Shown in pieces: positions 1 through 10,372 of a stretch of 64,000 bases of DNA. The DNA is from Escarpia spicata (lineage: Eukaryota; Annelida; Polychaeta; Sabellida; Siboglinidae), in the NCBI GenBank assembly GCA_963995525.1, contig OZ023216.1, forward strand, positions 40,752,159 to 40,816,158. The letters run 5' to 3'. The translations under genes and the position numbers were made by a program. The notes below the pieces were generated by a model. The model was not told where the DNA came from and made no database searches. It saw nothing but the letters and a program-made list of their open reading frames with translations. Every line of letters starts with the position of its first letter. The first letter of the stretch is position 1.

Positions 1-1400
1 GTGGCATTTCCTGTAGTACCGAATATAATCAACGTGGTATTTTGGTTTCGCCAGGAGTGAAGTGTGATTGTCTAGCTTGAAATAATCTTCCATGGCAGAT
101 TTCTCGGCATCGGTTGTTATGTTGAGAAGGTAATACACTTTAGAGTAGAATGCAGCCACCAGTGACCAATAGTGTGCGAACTTGCACCTATCAGAAAGAA
201 GTTCTATCAAATCATGTATTAATGCACGAATACTTTCTTGTGTTCTCAAAGCCGATTCTTTAAAATTGTCGAGTAGTTGCGTTACTTCGTCCGAAGTAAG
301 CACCCCGGCGATACATAATTTGCTGGTGCGTCTGTTGTTCTTCAAAGCGTCCAAGTATGCTTCAAGTGTCCCGGTTGTGTTTGTATCGTGGTATGCAACT
401 GAACATTTCTTCATATAGTCCAACCTCTCCCTAATCTTCATACGCCTATTACGCCAATTAATTAAATCATCTGCACGACGTGTTTTGGTCATTTCAAGCC
501 GTTCAATTGCACTTTTAAGTCGCTCAAGCGGTTGGTGTATGATCAGCCTCTCATACAATTTGAGGTCTCTCACCGCGGATGCTCGCCAGGAAGCGTTTCT
601 ATGATTGATATATTTGTTTTTATTTTCAGTTATGTGACCACTGGTGATGTCGATGCACAACAGTTGATCCATGTATTTCGTTATATGTCCTCTGAGTCGA
701 GTGTACGTTTCGTTTATTTCCGGTGTGTATTTGAACAATTCTGTAGTTAAGTAAAGCGCGTCATACCTGCCGTTCGGTGTAACCTTGTTGTTTACCAATG
801 GGACGCCGTTATGGTAGGCGTCGTGCACTCTGTCTAAGTTGTGTAATGCTCTCTTCAAAAAGATGACTTTTACTTTAAGGAGGGCTGTTCGCCAACCGTC
901 CTGTTCAATTGTGTCTACTGAATCAATTACTGTTTCAATGGGCAGAAGCGAGTCAGACATAATATCGTTATACAAATTCATGTCTTTCCAACCGGCGATA
1001 AAATCATTCTCTAAAACTTTCTTCATATTTTGAAATCCTAACTTCTCAATATATTGCAGCCACTCTTTGTATTCATAATCACTTCGGTATTTGGCCAAAT
1101 ACATAGACGAGATGTGTAAGTTGTAATAAGTTGTTATCTTGTTCCAATCTGGTGGTAGTTCACGGAGGACTCGTTCAACCTCCTCTATGTTGGCTTCCCG
1201 TCTGTCTGGCTGTACGTACTCCCTGGTGTCGAGTGATTCGTTCAGATGCTTCCCCACTCTCGTAAGGAATTCTTCTGACACATCGAATCGGTTATTGCTG
1301 TTCTCATTGGCGGTCCCATAACTCATGGTCGTTTTGTAAAGCACGATGTCGCAAGCTTTCGGGCACGCGCATATCGCAGACAAGTTTTTATAGAATGATT
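1..1400 (-). CDS. DEG/ENaC channel, exon 8 (partial): cysteine cluster plus very long extracellular insert
   Basis: Minus-strand exon that continues beyond the left edge. The acceptor is a pyrimidine-rich stretch ending in AG at 1402-1401, and the frame is open from there to base 1 (residues 383-849 of the joined protein). It starts ESFYKNLSAICACPKACDIV, which matches the C-x-C-x3-C cluster and following Y...S strand of the DEG/ENaC palm and thumb region. In known family members (ASIC, ENaC, FaNaC, degenerins) TM2 with its G-x-S filter follows within roughly 60-120 residues. Here 450 further residues contain no TM2 and no G-x-S. The insert is charged and helix-like (for example LERLKSAIERLEM) and has six N-x-S/T sequons, with Asn codons at 1240, 715, 595, 379, 121 and 67, as expected for an extracellular position. 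The open frame and phase match make coding status near certain. The insert's function is unknown. TM2 presumably lies left of the window. Confidence 0.9.
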
Positions 1401-1539
1401 CTGAAATGACAACGCCGCCTTAAATTTGTATATATAAGACATTATTTATTATAATTAATATATGATCATGTACCATATTGTATACTAACATTAAAACACA
1501 AGCACTCATGCTAACATTTGAAACAACTCTAGTTGTATG

Positions 1540-1595
1540 TATGTGTGCGTGCGTGCGTGCGTGCGTGCGTGCGTACGTGCGTTCTTGCGTGTATG
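1540..1595. repeat. (TGCG)n microsatellite
   Basis: Short tandem run of TGCG with minor interruptions, within the intron between channel exons 7 and 8. No coding meaning. Confidence 0.9.
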
Positions 1596-1768
1596 TTCCG
1601 TAATCTAGGCAAGCATCCCGTGAGAGTTCTGTATTCGGCCGTACACGTGTTGTCACTGGTTATTTTCTTAGACTCAGAGTCGTGATATTTCGTTACTAAC
1701 TAGAAAGCTTATTCAATTGCCATCTGACTATTTGCTCTATCACAAAATCGATCAAAAATTCCGTTTAC

Positions 1769-1825
1769 CTCTCGCTGACAGCAGGCAGCTTGTGTATTGG
1801 GAGACGGTGCACACAGGTGGGTCAT
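1769..1825 (-). CDS. DEG/ENaC channel, exon 7 (57-bp microexon)
   Basis: Small internal exon encoding DPPVCTVSQYTSCLLSAR (residues 364-382). It matches the DEG/ENaC segment in which a P-x-C-(T)-x2-Q-Y-x2-C stretch links the two cysteine groups of the extracellular domain. It is bounded by an acceptor ending ttacag at 1826 and a donor starting gtaaac at 1768. It begins in phase 1, where A from exon 6 plus AT gives Asn. It ends with one base (G) that joins AA of exon 8 to give Glu. The family match and exact phase fit on both sides support it despite its size. Confidence 0.88.
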
Positions 1826-2216
1826 CTGTAATCAGTAGTGCGGCAGATAGGTACTTGTAATGGTCATTACACCATGCACATATGGAAATATCGAATATCT
1901 CTGCTGTTTTTAGTGTCGTACAATTTATTGTTATTGGTATGAATACAAAGCTAACTGTCGTGTGTAGAAGTACTGTATACATAATAACGACAGCTTGGAA
2001 ATGTATTCAATCTGATCTTGTCCGCCAGAATACTAACATTCTTAAATAAATTATAGGCAGCATCATGAGATTATTGGTTGTGAAAACAACTTTATTTAAG
2101 AAAGTAAATAACATATTGCACACAAGCAATGTGACAATCATGAGTGATTATTGATACAACAGTAATATTGTTGAATAATAATGAATAAAAGTTAAATAAC
2201 AATGAGTGTTGCTAAC

Positions 2217-2376
2217 TTGTATCGAAAGGCGGCGTATGGTAATCTCTGCAGCCACAAGTTGATACAAAGAAGTCAGTGATGCATTCCATGTAGCAGGCCG
2301 CCTGCGAGTAATGATCGTAGTATCGCAGCTCTTGACGTTTCACACAATTTCCGTGTGGAGGCGGCAGGTTGATCTT
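2217..2376 (-). CDS. DEG/ENaC channel, exon 6: extracellular cysteine-rich domain
   Basis: Encodes KINLPPPHGNCVKRQELRYY followed by a stretch containing YSQAACYMECITDFFVSTC and GCRDYHTPPFDT (residues 311-363). This is the classic DEG/ENaC signature: a LPPP-x-G-x-C start, then Y-S-x-x-A-C-x3-C, then C-x-C before the P...C segment of the next exon. The cysteines form the conserved disulphides of the thumb domain. The acceptor ends attctag at 2377 and the donor starts gttagc at 2216. Phases are 0 in and 1 out, agreeing with both neighbours. Confidence 0.93.
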
Positions 2377-2567
2377 CTAGAATGTTGAAATTCAACAGAT
2401 GGTTCCTATGACTTCGAAAACCAACTAAATCTAGCAATGTATGCGCATGATTGAATTTTGTATATGTTTATTTTGTTAAACCTTTCTAAGCAATTTGTTC
2501 TGTAACGTTTCAACACAAATGTTCGGCCCAAATTATCTCCATAGAAACCACAACAAAAGGAACTTAC

Positions 2568-2749
2568 GTTCGAGACGCTTACAGCAACAAAAGTGTGCAT
2601 TCCTGCTGGGACGTTATCGCCAAAGTCCTCCACCTGTGGTACATCATCTTGGTGGTGCAGAAGAACCTGCAACCCGACCGCACTGTGTGGACCCTTCATG
2701 TACTTGTACTGTTCGACGTTCACCACCAGTTGCAGGCCGCGTTCGACTC
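2568..2749 (-). CDS. DEG/ENaC channel, exon 5: extracellular palm/beta-ball
   Basis: Encodes VERGLQLVVNVEQYKYMK, then GPHSAVGLQVLLHHQDDVPQ and VEDFGDNVPAGMHTFVAVSV (residues 250-310). The pattern G-L-x-L-x-x-N-x-x-Q-x-x-Y, then a G-x-x-V-x-x-H-x-Q strand, then P-G-x-x-T-F-V is the palm/beta-ball core of DEG/ENaC subunits. The acceptor is tttgcag at 2750 and the donor is gtaagt at 2567. It enters in phase 1 (G from exon 4 plus GA gives Gly) and leaves in phase 0. An 8,021-bp intron full of retrotransposon debris separates it from exon 4. Confidence 0.93.
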
Positions 2750-2952
2750 CTGCAAAACAGCGGTTGATTCTGAAGTGTAACAGTTCATGACACATAATTG
2801 AACTGAGTAGAAAGATCTACAGTTGTGTTAATGTCGTCGTGGTTAATGCGATGGGAATGTGGCCAGCGAGTAAAGCACGGTGTGGTTACCTTTGAGCGAT
2901 AGCGCAGAATAGCAGCCGTAAGATATCGCATACAAAGAGCGGCTGTTATCCG

Positions 2953-2981
2953 GCGCTATATATATATATATATATATATAT
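2953..2981. repeat. (TA)n microsatellite
   Basis: Uninterrupted TA dinucleotide run in the large channel intron. Confidence 0.9.
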
Positions 2982-3144
2982 AGTGACCATATTAATAACA
3001 ACACTGCGTCACCAGTAGAATAAAATTTATTGAACAAATCAATGTGGCGCCAACAAGAACCTGCAAAATGACAAACAAAATCAATAGCATAAGAAAGAGC
3101 TAAGCAGGTTCGAGTAAAAAAATCATTTGTGGATTGGCCACATG

Positions 3145-3625
3145 CTAACGACGCCGAACGCGAAGACACGGGCAGAGATGAAGACGAACGCGACGACACG
3201 GGTAGAAATTACAACTAACGCGACGACACGGGCATAGATGAAGACGAACTCGACGACACGAGCAGAGATGACAACTAACGTGACGACACGGGCAGAGATG
3301 ACGACGACGAACGCGACGACACGGGCAGATATGACGACGCACGGGACGACACAGGCAGATATAACGACGAACGCGACAACACGGGCATAGATGACGACGA
3401 CGAACGCGACGACACGGGCAGAGATGAATAAGACAAACGCGACGACAAGGGCAGATATGACAACGAAAACAACGACACGCAGAAATGACAACGGACGCTA
3501 CGACACGGGCAGAGACGATAACTAACGCGACGAAAAGGACAGAGATGACAACGAACGCGACGACACGGGCAGAGATGACGACGATGAACGCTACGATACG
3601 GGCAGAGCTATCACTGACGACACTG
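3145..3625. repeat. 30-bp minisatellite, about 15 copies
   Basis: Tandem units with core GACGACACGGGCAGAGATGA and a variable tail. Unit lengths are mostly 30 or 33 bp (one is 28), so indels tend to be in steps of three. This keeps frames open on both strands, giving Val-rich minus-strand and Thr/Asp-rich plus-strand low-complexity peptides. It lies in the 8-kb channel intron, and I do not regard it as coding. Confidence 0.88.
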
Positions 3626-4565
3626 GTGCAGTCTCCTCTCGGTCCACACCATCGTCTTCCCGGTGAACGATGGCAGTCAACGTAATTTTCGTTGGTTTTG
3701 ATTCGAAAAAACGCCTAATGTCATTTCGACATTTTTTCGACGGCGGTGGCATGGAGATGATAACAATGCTACATTGTTGTTTCAATTGATAGTGTCACGT
3801 GCTTTCAATTAACCTGACCCCTCTAGGGAAATAACGAAGCACGTGCGTTCAGTATATATAGGCGCCAAAAAAACATAATGCTCCCAATTACTCGTATTTG
3901 CATACGGAGAATAACGGGTCAGTACGCGAACGCTAAATAAGGAAATCGTCCGTAAACTCTGCTAAAACGATGCCATCGTAATTTGATCAATTCGAGTGTT
4001 ACAAAACAGTTTTAGCGGGCGAAGTTAACGCAACGTTAACAAGGTATGAAATACGGTCGGCGGTTTGTTATTTGACAATTCAAACGCCGGAAACTTTCCC
4101 ACAACAGTGCCGACTCAAGTCTTTGTAATGCCAGTTTTTTAATAACAGCTGTAATTAATAATGAATCTGCGCTGTTGCATTAAAACAATATATATCTGAA
4201 TATTGCGACAAACTATACACACGCCACGGGTGCGTACAGTATATCCAGGAACAACGTCAAAGAAAGGCTCCGCGTGTGCGGCGCTTGTCACACAGCCCTT
4301 CGTATATAAAGGGCTAGTTCGGGTCATTACATAGTTGACGGGTTTGTACCCGTCAGTCAAAATTCTTGCCCGCTCCCGGCCGACCCAACCCGTCCAAATG
4401 ACGGGGTGACGCGTCTCTGCATTTCACATTTGAATTTATAGTAATCTTTTTATATTTATAAACATACAGTTCTTGTGCCACACCAACTGTAGTAACTTTC
4501 AGGGGCAGCGTGCATTTGACGACGAATACGTAGATTTAAACGGTTGTTAGCGACGTTAAACCTAT
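3626..4565. other. Intron sequence without recognised feature
   Basis: Part of the 8-kb intron between channel exons 4 and 5. It contains short TATA-like runs but no convincing frame, splice unit or named repeat. Confidence 0.5.
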
Positions 4566-4825
4566 TTTAATACCCGACGAGACGAGACCAAACGAAACTC
4601 ACCCAGATTGCAGTGCATACATTACACCGACTAACGTTGTAATCACGTAAACAGTAAAACTTTCGAACATATCACACTGACACCGACTAGCCCCGACGTA
4701 TTCGAAAGTTTTCAAGTTAATGATATCACACTGGCTTCAAGTATGATTCAGTCGGTGTCAGTCGGTGTAGTGTATATAATATACGTTTGGACTGGTCGGA
4801 TCTGGTCAGGTCTGGTCGGGCGAAA
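4566..4825. mobile_element. Possible foldback/MITE-like element
   Basis: The left end has CCCGACGAGACGAGACCAAA and then ACACCGACTAAC. The right end, read in reverse complement, gives GCCCGACCAGACC... and then ACACCGACTGACACCGAC. The two arms are therefore imperfect inverted repeats in the same order, separated by about 100 bp that itself has AAAACTTTCGAA / TTCGAAAGTTTT. No transposase is present. It could be a small non-autonomous DNA element or chance inverted repeats. No target-site duplication was verified. Confidence 0.35.
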
Positions 4826-5041
4826 TGTGCCAGTGTATCCCGGCATTTGCACTATTGTTCCAAGCTACTTAATTAACTTGAATACACTGTCATCGACATA
4901 GTAACTAGGTAAGGCACGGTGTGTCACTGTGTGTTAACAAATATAACTAACTATAACCTAAACAATCTGGTGTAAATTGTACACAGTAAAGTCTTTTCAA
5001 AGACTATGGAAAACCTATTTTGAACATAAATAAATTCTGAT

Positions 5042-5495
5042 ATGGCACTTTGCAAGCGGCAACTCAGGGAAAAACGACACTTAGTTTGCAACGCCTGCCA
5101 GAGCTGGGTGGATTTTGCGTTGTCTGGCTGTCCAAAATCATGGGCAGAGACCAAAGATGACGGATTCACCGTTCGGTGTATGGGGTGTTTGAGGGTGGAA
5201 TGTCTGATGAAGGAGGTGTATATGTTGACGGATATAGTGAAGGAGATGGAGGTGAGACTCAACATAGAAATAAATGGAGCAGAGAGGGATGACGCGGAGA
5301 GAGTTGAGAATTCTTCAAAACAGAAGGAGCAGAGTTGTGACATGAAGACAGAAGAAAGGTAGTCAGACTGTAGAGAACGAGGAGAGACGCGACAGCGATA
5401 CAGGTGGTAAAGAGGTAGATACCACAGAGGCAGTTGGTAAGACTGTGAGACAGAAGACTGATGGAAGAAGACAGTGTTCAGCAAAAAACTGAAAA
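5042..5495 (+). pseudogene. LINE ORF1, N-terminal Cys-finger part (frameshifted)
   Basis: Starts MALCKRQLREKRHLVCNACQ and contains CPKSWAE and RCMGCLRVECL, a C-x2-C...C...C-x2-C arrangement like the PHD-type finger at the start of CR1 ORF1 proteins. The frame stops at 5362, but coding-like sequence continues in the next frame to about 5495 (SQTVENEERRDSDTGGKEVD...). One frameshift therefore lies near 5,345-5,360 and a second near 5,461-5,490, where the esterase frame takes over. Confidence 0.7.
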
Positions 5496-6324
5496 CATGA
5501 CAGGCGTGAAGGTGACAGGGGAGAGAGTGACCGTAGTGAAGGAGGTAGGCGGGGAAAATGTACGGGAGAGGAGAGAAGAAAATGTGATGGGAGGAAAGAT
5601 GAAGGGACGAAAGGAAGTGAGAGTAAATGTGCTAGAAGAGAAGATGACAGGAGGAAAGGGGACAAGAGAAAACGCGACAGGAAAGAAGGGAATGGAAGAG
5701 AATGTGACAGGAGAGAAGACGGCAAGAGGAAAAGAAAACAACCAGACATATGCAAACCGGAGGAGCTATTCCGAGGCAGTGATTCAGGGGGCAAGGAGAA
5801 AAGAGAGAGTGTTTATGGGCGATTCAATTCTGAGAAAAACAGACAAGACTATATGCGAGGGGAAGGACGTTGTTGTATGTCTACCGGGGGCTAGGATAGA
5901 GTATGCGACCGAAAGGGTAGAGAAGGTATTGGGGCATGGCAAGGGAGGGTCTATACTAGTACACGTAGGGACAAACAATGCAGACAAGGAGGGAACAACT
6001 GGGATAGTTCAGAAGTACAAACATCTAGTGAGGAAGCTAAAGAAGACAAGAGTGGAACAGGTTATTCTCTCAGGAAGTTTGCCGGTAATGGGAGGAAGAG
6101 GGGCAAGATACAGAAACTGTAAGAGGATGGCGATCAACGCACTAGTTGAGCAGATGAGTGAAGAAGAGGGCGTGGGATTCATAGATTTATGGGGGTACTT
6201 TTTTGGGAAAGAAGATATGTACATGAGAGATGGCCTCCATCTAAGCGGGAAGGGGGCAGCAGAATTCTCAGAGAATCTGCTGCGATATGTTGACAGTGGG
6301 ACAGGTTGCATCTATTTAAACTAG
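5461..6324 (+). pseudogene. LINE ORF1, SGNH/GDSL esterase part
   Basis: 287 codons. The first 100 residues are a Gly/Lys/Glu/Met-rich low-complexity linker (repeats of VTGEKM-type units). Next come RVFMGDSILRKTD (block I, Gly-Asp-Ser nucleophile), VHVGTNNADKEG (block III, Gly-x-Asn) and MRDGLHLSGKGAAEF (block V, Asp-x-x-His). These are the catalytic blocks of SGNH hydrolases, as found in CR1-type ORF1 proteins. This part looks intact, but it is cut off from its N-terminus by frameshifts. ORF2 overlaps its end. Confidence 0.85.
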
Positions 6325-7451
6325 TTTTGCAGGGGGGACTCGCAGAAAAGCCTGAAACTGGAGGCATAGATAAAGACAGCAAAAATAATTCAGCAAAGAA
6401 CAGTCTGGAAAACTGTTCTGAAGCTGGGTATAAATGTGTTTGTTTAAATGCAAGGAGTATAGTAAACAAAAGAAATGAACTAAACATTATGGTAGAAGAT
6501 ATTGACCCTCCCATAATAGGTATAACCGAATCATGGGCAACCACCGATATATCAGATGCCGAATTGGGACTGACAGGATATGTAATGTTTAGGAAAGATA
6601 GAATAGGAAGAAGGGGAGGTGGAGTTATTTTTTATATTAAAGAATCTATCCAGGCATATGAAATAAAATTAGATAGAGAAGCAGATTGCGAAGAAGCTGT
6701 TTGGTGTAACATAGTTACAGGACACTCAACGTTAACGGATGGATTAGTTTATCGAAGTCCAAACATAAGCATAGAAGAGAATTAAAAAATACAAAACGCT
6801 ATAAAGAAAGTGAGCAAACGGGACTGTGTTATTATGGGGGATTTTAACCATGGTCATATAAAATGGAAATCTCGACAGAGTATGGGTAGTGAGGACCACA
6901 AGTTTTTAGTTTTAGTACAAGATAGTTTCCTTTCTCAACATGTGCTAGAACCAACCAGGGAAGATAATGTGTTAGACTTAGTTTTGTCCTCACAGAATGA
7001 ATTAGTTGACAATGTTAAATTATGTGAGCCACTGGGAAGTAGTGATCACAACCAGATACATTTTACCATCAAAGTAAAATCAGAAGGAAATAATAAAAAG
7101 CAGTTCAGGAGATATTTCCACAAAGGAAGATATAAGAAAACGAGGAAATATTTAGCAAAGACAGACTGGAATAACACACTGAAGGATAAGACAGCAACAT
7201 AATGCTGGACTATCTTAAAGAATGAAATAGAGTGCATCGTAGATACATTTGTTCCCTTCAAAAAACAAGCGAAACGGACCAGAAAGAAATACTTATCGAA
7301 AGAAGCCATTAGAAAAATTTACTATAATCAAATAATGTGGAAGTCATATAGAAGTACTGGAAACGACGAAGACTACAACATTTATAAAGAAGCACTAAAC
7401 CAAGCTACAGCTGAAATTAGAAAACAAAGAGAAACTATGAACATAGATTAG
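6306..7451 (+). pseudogene. LINE ORF2, APE endonuclease domain (stops)
   Basis: One frame with in-frame stops at 6783, 7200 and 7449. The blocks are YKCVCLNARSIVNKRNEL (Asn), IIGITESWATTD (catalytic Glu), RRGGGVIFYIKE, CVIMGDFNHGHIKW (Asp/Asn) and LGSSDHNQIHF (Asp-His), the motif order of apurinic-type endonucleases in non-LTR elements. The linker to RT (FKKQAKRTRKKYLSKEAI) follows. A frameshift near 7,430 moves to the RT frame. Confidence 0.87.
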
Positions 7452-9160
7452 CTTGTAATATAAAACATGACAGCAAGAGTTTTTATGCGTGTGTTCGAAG
7501 CAAACAGAAAGTTCAGGATAAGGTCGGTCCTCTAGAAGATAGTGCTGGAAACATAATATCAGAAGGATTCTTAATGGCAGAAGACCTGAATGAGTACTTT
7601 AGTTTAGTGTTTACCAGAGAAAACACTAGTTTACTGCCAGTACCAGAGGCTAAGTTCAAGGGGGCAGAATTATACTATTTAAGACAGTTAATTGTAACCC
7701 CAGAAATGGTAGCTAAGAAAATTAGAGCTATGAAGGATAATAAATCACCTGGAGTGGATGGTATTCCACCCAAACTACTATTGGAAACTGTAGAACAAAT
7801 TAGCATACCGCTTGCAACAGTTTTCTACTTGTCATTAGAAGAGGGAGTGGTTCCTTTAGAATGGAAAGAAGCAAACATTATACCGTTAATTAAAAAAGGT
7901 TCGAGAAACACGTCAAATAATTATAGACCAGTTAGTTTAACATCGGTGATTTGTAAATTATTAGAAAGACTAATTAAAGATCACATGGTGGATTTTCTTG
8001 TTAAACATAACTTGATAAACCCATCTCAACATGGGTTTCTAAAAGCGAGGTCAAATATGTTTTTTTGAAGATATCACTAAGTGGGTAGATGATGGATCAC
8101 CAGTAGATATCATCTACTTAGATTTTCAAAAAGCTTTCGACAAAGTGCCACATCAAAGATAACTGCTTAAACTAAAGGCCCATGGCATGGGAAACGGTAT
8201 AATTAACTGGATAAAAAAATGGCTGATTGACAGAAGACAACGGGTAGTTGTTGATGGGGAGGCTTCAAACTGGAAATCAGTTTTTGAGAGGGGTTCCACA
8301 GGGATCAGTACTGGGACCTATATTATTATTAATATATATAAACGATTTGGATGATGATATAGCTAGCAAGGTGTTGAAATTTGCAGATGATACAACAGTT
8401 TTTAGAAGGATTAAAATGTTGGAGATAGACAGCATTTACAAGATGATCTTGACAGGTTGATCAAATGGTCTGAAAAGTGGCAAATGTTGTTCAATTTTGG
8501 GAAATGTAAATGCCTTCACACAAGACATGGGAAAGAATATGTAGAATATACAATGGGGGATCTGTATTAAGTACTACTGTAAAAGAAAAAGACTTAGGGC
8601 TGACAATTAGTGCTGACATGAAGGTTTCAGAGCAGTGTGGAATTGCAGCTTCAAAGGGAAATCAAATCCTTGGATTGATTAGGCGAAATATAGCATATAA
8701 AGAAAAATAACTAATAATACCGCTGTACAAAACAATAGTTAGGCCTCATTTAGAATATTGTATTCAAGCGTGGAGGCCATACCGCAAGAAGGACATAGAT
8801 ATGCTAGAAAGAGTACAGAGGAGAGCGACTAAAATGATACCAAAACTGAGGGATCTTAGTTATGAAAAACGCCTAAGAGAATGTGGTTTAACAACACTAG
8901 AGACCAGGAGATTGAGAGGAGATCAGATAGAAGTGTTCAAAATATTGAATGGTTATGAAAATATTGATAGAAATATGTTTTTTCAGTTAAGAAAGATAGA
9001 AAGACTAGAGGGCATGAAGTTACATTAGTAAAGGAGCAGTGTAGATTAGACGTAAGAAAGTTCTCATTTTCACAAAAGACTGTGAATGAATGGAACAGAT
9101 TATCTGATGATTGTGTGTGTGCTAGTAGTGTGAATATGTTTAAAAAATAAAATCGACACA
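7430..9160 (+). pseudogene. LINE ORF2, reverse transcriptase and C-terminus (frameshifted)
   Basis: RT blocks in order: IRAMKDNKSPGVDGIPPKLL, WKEANIIPLIKKGS, NYRPVSLTSVICKLLER, then (after a frameshift near 8,060) IIYLDFQKAFDKVPH, then (new frame) GVPQGSVLGPILLLIYINDL and KVLKFADDTTVFR with the FADD catalytic box. The tail includes LGLTISADMK, RPHLEYCIQAW and MLERVQRRATKMIP, ending near 9150. Frameshifts or stops near 8060, 8158, 8460 and 8708 make it non-functional. Confidence 0.87.
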
Positions 9161-9439
9161 TACCTCAGAAGGGCTGGATATATGTAGATAAAAGGGTTGG
9201 ACTCTCGATAAACCAAAGGGCTTCCTTGTCCACCTGCCATCTAGAGTTAATTATCTGGATGACAGTCTTGTTCAATCTTGTTGTTAAAAAACCATTGATC
9301 AGTCGAGGGCGGTTTATGTAATTTAGCAAAAATCGTAATTTGCTTGTTCGTATAAAGGCCTCATGGAGTGACTTTGACAAACTGTATATCACGTGTCCTT
9401 CATGGGGACGTAGATGTAAGCCGACCTAATCCAGTCACG

Positions 9440-10372
9440 TACTATCAGCACTTGCTCGCTGCACCTGCGCAACATCCGGTTGATTCACCGTTACCTCACT
9501 CAACCGACAGAGGAACGCGTAGTCAATGCTATGATTACATCCCGTTTGGACTACTGCAACTCTCTACTGTTCGGAACCTCAACCAATAACATCGGTCGAT
9601 TGCAGCGAGTCCAGAATGCTGCCGCTCGCCTTATTACTCGACAGGCTCGTTGTGAAAGTGCGATCCCTATTCTTCGCGAATTGCACTGGCTACCTATTCA
9701 ACAGCGCATTGCATTCAAGATCGCTGTTCTTACGTACAAGTCGCTGCACGAAGACCTCTCGCCTGTCTACATGCAGAAACTCGTGCGTGTCTACATGCCA
9801 GCCAGACGTCTTCGGTCTGCTGACGCGAACGCACTAGTTGTTCCGTGAACACGCAGCAGAGCCGGTGACTGTACATTTGCTCACGCAGCGGCAACAGTCT
9901 GGAACGCTCTGCCGTCAAGCATTACTAACAAAACATCCCTGGAATCATTTAAATCTGTGCTGAAGACTCATCTGTTCACTGCAGCGTATATGTAACTCGG
10001 ACCCTTACCAACACTGTTTTACCATAGCTGATTGATGTTTAACGTTTATTTATTATTTATTTATTTATTTTTCGTATACATTTTAGCCTAATTTATTGAT
10101 GTTTACATTAATTTTAGTTTATTTATATATAAAAAAAAATTCTTTACAATTTTATTTTATGATAAAATACATCACATTCCTTTTCTACTTCTATTATATT
10201 TATTGTTTTATTTGCTATTATTATTAGTTCATTTGATCTATGATATAATAACTATTGTTTTTATTCAAATGCATTATTTTTAACATACACTTGTATATTG
10301 TTGTAAAGCGCTGTGAACAATATTGGATGTGGCGCTTAACAAAATAAAATATTATTATTATTATTATTAGCC
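9440..10372 (+). mobile_element. L2/CR1-type LINE, 3' fragment of ORF2 plus tail
   Basis: The plus-strand frame from about 9440 gives AMITSRLDYCNSLLFG, LQRVQNAAARLITR, ILRELHWLPIQQRIAFK and PARRLRSADANALVVP, then a TGA at 9846 where the family usually has Arg (CGA to TGA). It resumes as FAHAAATVWNALPSSI...SFKSVLKTHLF, ending near 9990. The 3' UTR is AT-rich, carries AAGCGCTGTGAACAATATTG near 10,300 and ends in (ATT)n at about 10,350-10,370, the usual tail style of L2-type LINEs. The element is 5'-truncated. Confidence 0.85.

Larger units (their letters stand above)
4951..9160 (+). mobile_element. CR1-like non-LTR retrotransposon, nearly full length, broken
   Basis: Plus-strand LINE inserted antisense in the 8-kb intron of the channel gene. 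In order it shows an ORF1 with a Cys-rich finger and an SGNH-esterase domain, then an ORF2 with APE endonuclease, reverse transcriptase and a C-terminal tail ending near 9150. This arrangement, with an esterase in ORF1, is known for the CR1 clade. At least six frameshifts or stops make it inactive. The 5' limit is approximate and no target-site duplication was confirmed. Confidence 0.85.

Noticed and set aside
182..1321. Several short plus-strand frames
   Set aside because: They are antisense to the continuous 466-codon minus-strand exon of the DEG/ENaC gene, which shows family motifs and sequons.
3123..3491. Val-rich minus-strand frame of about 120 codons resembling a membrane protein
   Set aside because: It is a translation of the 30-bp minisatellite; opposite-strand and other frames are equally open.
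5363..5794. Ser/Leu/Pro-rich minus-strand frames opposite the LINE ORF1 linker
   Set aside because: Low-complexity antisense of the Gly/Lys/Glu-rich ORF1 linker.
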